Origin: UBA2645 sp044360285
Lineage (GTDB): Bacteria; Pseudomonadota; Alphaproteobacteria; Rickettsiales; UBA1997
Length of the DNA: 37,099 nt
Direction of reading: 5' to 3'
Assembly: GCA_044360285.1 (NCBI GenBank)
Contig: JBIKKP010000013.1
Coordinates: forward strand, 1 to 37,099
Position numbers and translations under genes: made by a program. Shown here piece by piece: positions 32,361-37,099 of the stretch. How positions within the stretch are numbered: the stretch's first letter is position 1; every line of letters starts with the position of its first letter. The notes beneath the pieces were generated by a model. That model worked only from the letters and a program-made list of their open reading frames with translations, was not told where the DNA came from and ran no database searches.

Positions 32361-32390
32361 CCTTCGAAGCTTTAGCGAAGGAGGGCCTTT
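32361..32390 (+). terminator. hairpin after the CAU tRNA
   Basis: CCTTCG/CGAAGG stem with a 9-nt loop directly after the tRNA, followed by GAGGGCCTTT. A weak terminator or processing signal before rpmI. Confidence 0.35.
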
Positions 32391-32489
32391 CCCTAGAGCC
32401 GTAAGGTTTTGAAGGGAAAAAAAATTGATTCACAGGTTCAAAAAGTGATTTGTCAAAAATCCACCTATGTTTCTGCAATACGTAAAACT

Positions 32490-32693
32490 ATGCCAAAAAT
32501 GAAAACAAACAGTGGCGCCAAGAAGCGATTCAAGGTTAGCGGCACTGGTAAAGTACTTCACAAACAAGCTGGAAAAAGGCACAATTTGGGCAAAAAATCC
32601 CAAACCAGAATCAGAAACTTGCGCAAAAGCGCCGAGCTTTCTGAAGGCCATTCAGCAAGCATTCTGAAGCACAAAATGCCGTATAACCGCTAA
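32490..32693 (+). CDS. rpmI: 50S ribosomal protein L35
   Basis: 67 residues, the normal L35 length, from the ATG at MPKMKTNSGAKKRF. An upstream in-frame ATG adds 27 residues unlike L35 and is rejected. TGKVLHKQAGKRHNLGKKS and the C-terminal LKHKMPYNR are typical. infC, usually just before rpmI, is absent; the tRNA takes its place. rplT follows after 13 nt. Confidence 0.96.
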   Translation: MPKMKTNSGAKKRFKVSGTGKVLHKQAGKRHNLGKKSQTRIRNLRKSAELSEGHSASILKHKMPYNR

Positions 32694-32706
32694 TTAGGAG
32701 AAAAAA

Positions 32707-33066
32707 ATGAGTCGTGTAAAAAGAGGCGTCACTAAGAAAGCCAGACATAAAAAAATCTTAAAACTCGCTAAAGGCTATCGCGGTCGTGCAAAAAATTGCT
32801 TCCGCGTTGCAATCGAGAAAGTTGAAAAAGCGTTACGTTATGCGTATCGCGATCGTCGTACTAAAAAAAGAGACTTCCGCGCTTTGTGGATTCAGCGTAT
32901 CAACGCTGCAACTCGCGAACACGGTTTGGTCTATTCCAAATTCATCAGTGGCTTGAAAGCTGCCAAAATTGATCTGGATCGCAAAGTTCTTTCTGATCTT
33001 GCTGCAAGAGAGCCGGAAACTTTCGGTAAAATTGTAGAAAGGGTCAAGCAGGCTCTAAGCGCCTAA
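32707..33066 (+). CDS. rplT: 50S ribosomal protein L20
   Basis: 119 residues, full length, basic. MSRVKRGVTKKARHKKILK at the start, then GYRGRAKNCFRVA, YRDRRTKKRDFRALWIQRIN and YSKFISGLKAAKIDLDRKVL are L20 signatures. A strong TAGGAG ribosome-binding site precedes it. In other bacteria L20 represses its own operon. A clear terminator follows. Confidence 0.98.
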   Translation: MSRVKRGVTKKARHKKILKLAKGYRGRAKNCFRVAIEKVEKALRYAYRDRRTKKRDFRALWIQRINAATREHGLVYSKFISGLKAAKIDLDRKVLSDLAAREPETFGKIVERVKQALSA

Positions 33067-33082
33067 AATCAAGGCCCAAACG

Positions 33083-33114
33083 AAGGCGGGAAGCGAAAGT
33101 TTCCCGCCTTTTTT
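33083..33114 (+). terminator. intrinsic terminator after rplT
   Basis: A 10-bp stem, AAGGCGGGAA and TTCCCGCCTT, closes a GCGAAAGT loop and runs into TTTTTT. It separates the ribosomal pair from the DUF2628-hisH genes. Confidence 0.92.
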
Positions 33115-33125
33115 CTTACTACAAA

Positions 33126-33581
33126 ATGAACTCTTACAGCGTTTTCGCCAAAAAAAATTCCGACGGAAAAATTATCGACGCCATTTTTGTTAAAGATGGA
33201 TTTGCTTGGCGCGCCTTTATTTTCACTGGCTTGTGGTTTCTTTATCACCGTATGAGCAAGGAATTTTTTGCATTACTTGCTGTTAATTTGGTTTTTGGCT
33301 TGGGTGAAAAAATCTTTAATGGTTTTAGCGCGGCGATGCTGCAACTGATGTTGGCTATCGTTGTTGGTTTTAATGCTGAGTTTTGGTTGGGCCAACATCT
33401 GACAAAAAGAGGCTATGAGCTTGTTCGTATGACTTTTGGCAAAAATGAAGAAGAGGCAAAATTGCAGTTTTTTTGTGACGCAAAGCTTGATTTTGATCAT
33501 GAAATTTTGCTTGAGCCGCGTTGTTCAAATTTTTCGCGCGCCTTGCAAAAGCTGCTTCCACTCAAGTTGCGCCACTTATGA
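33126..33581 (+). CDS. DUF2628-like membrane protein
   Basis: 151 residues. A short N-terminal strand region (YSVFAKKNSDGKIIDAIFVK) is followed by DGFAWRAFIFTGLWFLYHRM, then two hydrophobic segments (about 46-62 and 68-90). The FxWxAFxFxxLWxLxHRxW-like motif is the hallmark of DUF2628 proteins. In many alphaproteobacteria this gene lies directly before hisH, as here, where the stop overlaps the hisH start as ATGA. The function is unknown. Confidence 0.82.
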   Translation: MNSYSVFAKKNSDGKIIDAIFVKDGFAWRAFIFTGLWFLYHRMSKEFFALLAVNLVFGLGEKIFNGFSAAMLQLMLAIVVGFNAEFWLGQHLTKRGYELVRMTFGKNEEEAKLQFFCDAKLDFDHEILLEPRCSNFSRALQKLLPLKLRHL

Positions 33582-34207
33582 AAATCACCGTAATTGATTA
33601 TGGCGCCGGCAATATCGCTTCGGTATTAAACGCTTTGCAGCAAGTTGTTGGAAGTTCTGAAATCGCAGTCTCAAGCCAAGTAAGTGATTTAAAATCATCG
33701 ACGCATTTAATTCTTCCTGGCGTTAGCGCTTTTGGTGAAACCATGAATGGACTTAAGGCAATCGAAGGCCTTTTGCCTGAATTGCGCCGCCAAATTTTAA
33801 AAGAAAAAAAACCGTTTTTTGGCATTTGCGCCGGCATGCAAGTTATGGCCTCAATTGGCTTTGAAGATGGTCAGCATCAGGGTTTGGGCTTTATTGATGG
33901 ACGCGTTGAAAAAATTTCTGTGCAAAATCTGAAAGTTCCGCATATGGGCTGGAACGAGGTCTATTTAAAGGCGGAAAGCTCTCATCCAATGCTAAATCAA
34001 ATCAAAGACGGCGAACATTTTTATTTCGCTAACTCGTATCGCTTTGTCTGTCAAAACGCCAATAATGTGCTTGGAAAGGCAATTTATGGCGAAGAAATTT
34101 CGGCAATAATTGCTAAAGAAAATATTTTTGGCGTGCAATTTCACCCAGAAAAAAGCGCTGCCGCTGGTTTAAAATTACTCGAAAATTTCACAAAATGGCG
34201 TCCGTAA
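33578..34207 (+). CDS. hisH: imidazole glycerol phosphate synthase glutaminase subunit HisH
   Basis: 209 residues from the ATG overlapping the previous stop. A longer frame would start inside the DUF2628 gene and is rejected. VIDYGAGNIASVLNAL starts the class I amidotransferase. The catalytic Cys84 (FGICAGMQVM), His189 and Glu191 (GVQFHPEKS) are intact, with PHMGWNEV typical of HisH. It supplies ammonia to HisF, which is not in the window. The coupling to DUF2628 supports a histidine rather than a LPS-type role. Confidence 0.94.
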   Translation: MKITVIDYGAGNIASVLNALQQVVGSSEIAVSSQVSDLKSSTHLILPGVSAFGETMNGLKAIEGLLPELRRQILKEKKPFFGICAGMQVMASIGFEDGQHQGLGFIDGRVEKISVQNLKVPHMGWNEVYLKAESSHPMLNQIKDGEHFYFANSYRFVCQNANNVLGKAIYGEEISAIIAKENIFGVQFHPEKSAAAGLKLLENFTKWRP

Positions 34208-34231
34208 AAAACGTCTAAAAATCTCAAGAAA

Positions 34232-35305
34232 ATGAAGGTTCAAGCCAACTCTTACATAGCTCAAATCGAAAATTACGTTCCTGGAAAAGCTAAAATTGGC
34301 GGCAGAAAAGCAATCAAGCTTTCCTCAAATGAAAACGCTCTGGGCGCAAGCCCTATGGCGCTTGAGGCCTATAAATCTCATTCTGGCGAATTGTTTCGCT
34401 ACGCCGACGGCTCTTGCACTATGCTTCGCGAAGGCTTGGCGGCAAAATATAAAATTGATGCAAATCGTATTGTTTGTGGCGCTGGTTCTGACGAATTAAT
34501 TGCGTTGCTGACAATGTCTTTTGCCTCGGTTGGTGATGAAATAATTTACAGTGCGCATGGATTTTTGATGTATCCAATCTCAGCTCAGAAGGTTGGGGCC
34601 GTAGCAATAAAAGCGCCTGAAAAAAATCTTAAAGCTGATATCGATTCTCTCATTTCCGCGATTACGCCAAAAACAAAAATGATTTTTTTGGCCAATCCAA
34701 ATAATCCAACCGGCTCTTATTTGACGCGCGCCGAGCTTGAGAAATTTCTTAACGCCGTTCCAAAAAATATCTTAGTTGTGCTTGATTGCGCTTATGAAGA
34801 ATTCGCGCAGGCCCTTGACTATCCTGGCGGCATCGAGTTTGTGAATCGTTTTCCCAACGTGGTGATGACGCGCACTTTTTCTAAAATTTATGGACTGGCG
34901 TCGCTTCGCATTGGCTGGTCTTATTCTTGCGCAGAAATTGCTGAAACACTTAATAAAGTGCGCGGCCCATTTAATGTTGGCGGACCAGCGCAAGTTGCTG
35001 CTGCAGCCGCTTTGCAAGATGATGAGTTTTTGAATGCTTCAAAAAAACATAATCAAAAATGGTTGGAGATTTTTTTTGCAGAACTTGGCGCAAGCTCTAA
35101 AATCAAGGCGCACCCGTCGATTGCCAATTTTATTTTGCTCGATTTTTTAAGTGCTGATGCTGGCAAAAAAGCCAACGAGTTGCTGCTGGAAAATGGCATA
35201 ATTTTTCGCGAAATGGGCAGTTATGGCCTTCCAAACACTTTGCGGGCAACGATTGGCACCGATGAAGAAAATTCACAAATTCTTGAAATTTTAAAAAAAC
35301 TTTAA
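34232..35305 (+). CDS. hisC: histidinol-phosphate aminotransferase
   Basis: 357 residues, fold type I PLP enzyme. KLSSNENALGASPMA at the start, LANPNNPTGSYL, VVLDCAYEEF and the Schiff-base lysine in TRTFSKIYGLASLRIGW (Lys218) match HisC. These enzymes may also transaminate aromatic amino-acid precursors, so the role need not be limited to histidine. It lies 24 nt after hisH and 3 nt before the protease gene. Confidence 0.92.
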   Translation: MKVQANSYIAQIENYVPGKAKIGGRKAIKLSSNENALGASPMALEAYKSHSGELFRYADGSCTMLREGLAAKYKIDANRIVCGAGSDELIALLTMSFASVGDEIIYSAHGFLMYPISAQKVGAVAIKAPEKNLKADIDSLISAITPKTKMIFLANPNNPTGSYLTRAELEKFLNAVPKNILVVLDCAYEEFAQALDYPGGIEFVNRFPNVVMTRTFSKIYGLASLRIGWSYSCAEIAETLNKVRGPFNVGGPAQVAAAAALQDDEFLNASKKHNQKWLEIFFAELGASSKIKAHPSIANFILLDFLSADAGKKANELLLENGIIFREMGSYGLPNTLRATIGTDEENSQILEILKKL

Positions 35306-35308
35306 GCG

Positions 35309-35917
35309 ATGGAACTACGCAGCGGCGATTGGCAAAATTTAATTTATCTGTTGGTTGTGCTTTCGATGTTGCTGGCCGGCTTGCTTTCACGGCGTGAATT
35401 AAATTTTACAAAAATTACAAAATATCTGGCAATCTGGTCGGCTCTAGGGTTGGCGATAGTTGGTCTTTACGCTTATCGTTTTGAATTGTCCGATTTTAAG
35501 TCGCGAATTTTGGGAGAATTAAATCCACGCGCAGCGCAAATAGACGAAGAGGGCAGGTTGACGCTTAGAGTCTCAAGTGACGGACATTTCTACTTTAATG
35601 CAAAAATCAGCGGCGAGGAAATTGTTTTTATGGTTGATACGGGCGCAAGCGATGTTGTTCTTGGTGCAAATCAGGCAAAGAAATTGGGAATAAATTTAGC
35701 GCGGCTGAAATTTACAAAACGCTATGAAACCGCTAACGGCGTGGTTTTGGCGGCGCCAATAATTCTAAAAAATTTTCAAATTGGCGAAATGTTTTTTGAT
35801 GAAATTCCAGCGGCAATAAGTCAAAGCGAGATGACTTCTGGGCTTGCTGGCATGAGTTTTTTGCGCAAATTCAGTCGTTATGAATTTGGCCAAGATAGGT
35901 TGTCGTTGGTTTTTTAG
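35309..35917 (+). CDS. retropepsin-like aspartic protease with N-terminal membrane helices
   Basis: 202 residues. Two membrane segments (about 10-27 and 40-57) anchor a periplasmic retropepsin-like domain (about 80-202). The catalytic motif is VFMVDTGASDVVLGANQAKK (Asp110, DTGAS). Later strands LAGMSFLRKFSRYEF fit the TIGR02281/clan AA family common in alphaproteobacteria. One catalytic Asp per chain implies a dimer. It converges on the zeta partner gene with a 4-nt overlap of the stops. Confidence 0.88.
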   Translation: MELRSGDWQNLIYLLVVLSMLLAGLLSRRELNFTKITKYLAIWSALGLAIVGLYAYRFELSDFKSRILGELNPRAAQIDEEGRLTLRVSSDGHFYFNAKISGEEIVFMVDTGASDVVLGANQAKKLGINLARLKFTKRYETANGVVLAAPIILKNFQIGEMFFDEIPAAISQSEMTSGLAGMSFLRKFSRYEFGQDRLSLVF

Positions 35918-36306
35918 CAGAAAAAATTTTCTTTCAAATCGCGGTGAAAATCACTGACCCAGTGAGATTTGTCATATTTTTTGAGCTTTGCTGATTTTTT
36001 ATGAATCAGAATTATGTTTCCAATTATAGGGTTGGAGCCTTGTTTTGTAAGCTTGGCGGTATTTTCTTCAAGTAAACAAAAGTCAGATTTTTTGAGTCCG
36101 AATTGTGTTAATTCGCGTTCAAAATCTTTTATTTCGCTTGCATGGGCTATCTTTAATTCTTTCACCTCTCCATCAACAGCAATTACCGGAGAGATGCCTT
36201 TTTCCTCTAGATCGCGCACTAATTCGCGAATCAGAATTTGATTGCTTTGTTTAATGCCTTCTTCGGCTTTTTTTAAAACTTCATCGCTGCGCATAAATTT
36301 TCCCAC
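35914..36306 (-). CDS. unknown protein, possible partner (antitoxin) of the zeta-like kinase
   Basis: 130 residues; a later ATG at MRSDEVLKK (4 residues in) is also possible. The N-terminal third (VLKKAEEGIKQSNQILIREL, then ISPVIAVDGEVKEL) resembles the short helix-plus-strand proteins often coded after chromosomal zeta-like kinases. The rest, ending in YDKSHWVSDFHRDLKENFF, is not recognised. It overlaps the kinase gene by 34 nt, so the two are translated together. An antitoxin role is inference from position. Confidence 0.6.
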   Translation of the reverse strand: MGKFMRSDEVLKKAEEGIKQSNQILIRELVRDLEEKGISPVIAVDGEVKELKIAHASEIKDFERELTQFGLKKSDFCLLEENTAKLTKQGSNPIIGNIILIHKKSAKLKKYDKSHWVSDFHRDLKENFFC

Positions 36307-36848
36307 AAATTTTGATTGATGACGGTGAGTTTATTTTCGTGTTTTCTAGCAATTTCCATCAGCTCGAGCCCGCTTGCTTCATAGATCAAGGCGGTGTCAA
36401 CAATTTCTAAATAGTCTTTCAAATTGTCCAGACCTCTTTGAAAGCGGCGCTTGATAATCTCTGGCTCAATTGAGTGTCCGCCTTTGCTTACTCGATTAAG
36501 AACCCTCTGCTGGGCTAGCTCGGAGCTTCCTAGGCTGAGAAAAAATAGATTTACTTTATAGCCGCAATTTTGGGCTTTTTTGATGAAATTAACGTAAGTT
36601 CTGGTTGCAAGGGTTGTCTCAAGGGCAAAGTCAGCTCTTTCTGTCAGTAAAAATTCTAATCTGTTGAGCATCAAGCGCCCAGAAGCCAGAGCAGATTTTT
36701 CTGGATTTTCTGGAGAGAGCATTTTGGCAATTTCGTCAGCGTTTACAAATTCTTGGCTGCTCAAAAAATCAGGCAAAAGAGTAATTCGTGCACAAGAGCT
36801 TTTTCCTGCGCCATTTGGTCCGGCAATAATGTGGATTTGTTTTGCCAT
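36273..36848 (-). CDS. zeta toxin family kinase
   Basis: 191 residues. Walker A IAGPNGAGKSS (Lys16), then FVNADEIAKMLSPENPEKSA, ALETTLATRTY, LFFLSLGSSELAQQRVLNRV and GGHSIEPEIIKRRFQRGLDN match the zeta toxin/PezT-like kinase family of chromosomes. Classical zeta toxins phosphorylate UDP-N-acetylglucosamine. The catalytic Asp (NADEIA) and the Arg-rich lid are present. It starts 4 nt after the lon stop and overlaps the partner gene. Confidence 0.88.
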   Translation of the reverse strand: MAKQIHIIAGPNGAGKSSCARITLLPDFLSSQEFVNADEIAKMLSPENPEKSALASGRLMLNRLEFLLTERADFALETTLATRTYVNFIKKAQNCGYKVNLFFLSLGSSELAQQRVLNRVSKGGHSIEPEIIKRRFQRGLDNLKDYLEIVDTALIYEASGLELMEIARKHENKLTVINQNLWENLCAAMKF

Positions 36849-36852
36849 GAAT

Positions 36853-37099
36853 TTATTTGCCTTTTTTTGCAGATAAACACTCTTCCAATGCCTCGCCGAT
36901 GTGGCTGATGGTTTTGATTTTCAGCTGTGATAAAACCTCTTTTGGCATTTCTTCAAGGTCTTTTTTGTTAGCTTGTGGAATCAGCACTGTCTTGATTTTG
37001 CCGCGTAGCGCTGCCAGCAATTTTTCTTTCAGACCGCCAATTTCTAGAACCTTCCCACTGAGTGTAATCTCGCCAGTCATTGCTATGTCTTTGCGAATT
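36853..37099 (-). CDS. lon: Lon protease, C-terminal end (runs off the window)
   Basis: The frame is open to the window edge and ends RKDIAMTGEITLSGKVLEIG, then LKEKLLAALRGKIKTVLIP, the last part of the Lon proteolytic domain. The catalytic Lys is in GGLKEKLLAA; the catalytic Ser lies outside the window. Lon degrades misfolded and regulatory proteins, and often antitoxins. Confidence 0.95.
   Translation of the reverse strand, partial: IRKDIAMTGEITLSGKVLEIGGLKEKLLAALRGKIKTVLIPQANKKDLEEMPKEVLSQLKIKTISHIGEALEECLSAKKGK

Noticed and set aside
1..37099. CRISPR arrays, insertion sequences, prophage or integrase genes
   Set aside because: No regularly spaced repeats, transposase motifs or attachment-site duplications were seen; the only repeats are the short palindromic elements and the origin repeats.

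Overview
The window looks like a chromosomal segment of an AT-rich alphaproteobacterium, most likely a host-associated lineage in or near the Rickettsiales. The evidence is: an alphaproteobacterial zinc-free type L31; a lone nuoF away from other complex I genes; ccmB, pccA and hemE; a DUF2628-like gene directly before hisH; parAB with canonical parS sites; and an AT-rich region beside hemE carrying DnaA-, CtrA- and IHF-type sites, as at Caulobacter and Rickettsiales origins. It is less reduced than Rickettsia: it keeps nadC and nadD, hisH and hisC, glnA, manC and a secretin. Genus cannot be fixed from the sequence alone.

Layout. 1-602: C-terminal fragment of a serine-hydrolase-like gene. 610-2260 (minus): M23 peptidase and bactofilin, a cell-shape pair. 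2494-3476 (plus): rpmE and a BioH-like hydrolase. 3471-9993 (minus): lipoprotein secretin, ABC-2 permease, membrane-anchored helical protein, nadC, an ABC exporter and a MurU-like nucleotidyltransferase. 10212-11489: nuoF, then a 260-bp block of palindromic repeats. 11750-15760 (minus): comM, glnA and a haem-oxygenase-fold iron enzyme. Then tRNA-Arg(UCU), yggS divergent from thiE-manC-ccmB, and pccA. 21572-25990 (plus): a compact run ubiA-nadD-tatD-tadA-parA-parB with two parS sites. 25990-27615: a decayed patch (a PhzF pseudogene and small remnants) around a LysR regulator. 27615-29455: SemiSWEET, hemE, the candidate origin and bolA. 29460-29552: second copy of the palindromic repeat. 29569-32187: clpX, clpP and divergent grpE. 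Then a CAU tRNA, rpmI-rplT, DUF2628-hisH-hisC and a retropepsin-like protease. The far end (minus) holds lon (3' end only), a zeta-toxin-like kinase and its partner gene.

Themes. The centre is an origin-proximal chromosome-segregation region: parS sites lie about 5 kb from a candidate oriC. Protein quality control (clpXP, grpE, lon) lies just beyond it, and a possible toxin-antitoxin pair sits directly behind lon. Envelope functions (bactofilin/M23, MurU, ABC exporter, secretin, ManC) fill the left part. The most notable non-coding signals are the candidate oriC and a palindromic repeat family whose two full copies both sit between convergent genes and show compensatory stem changes.
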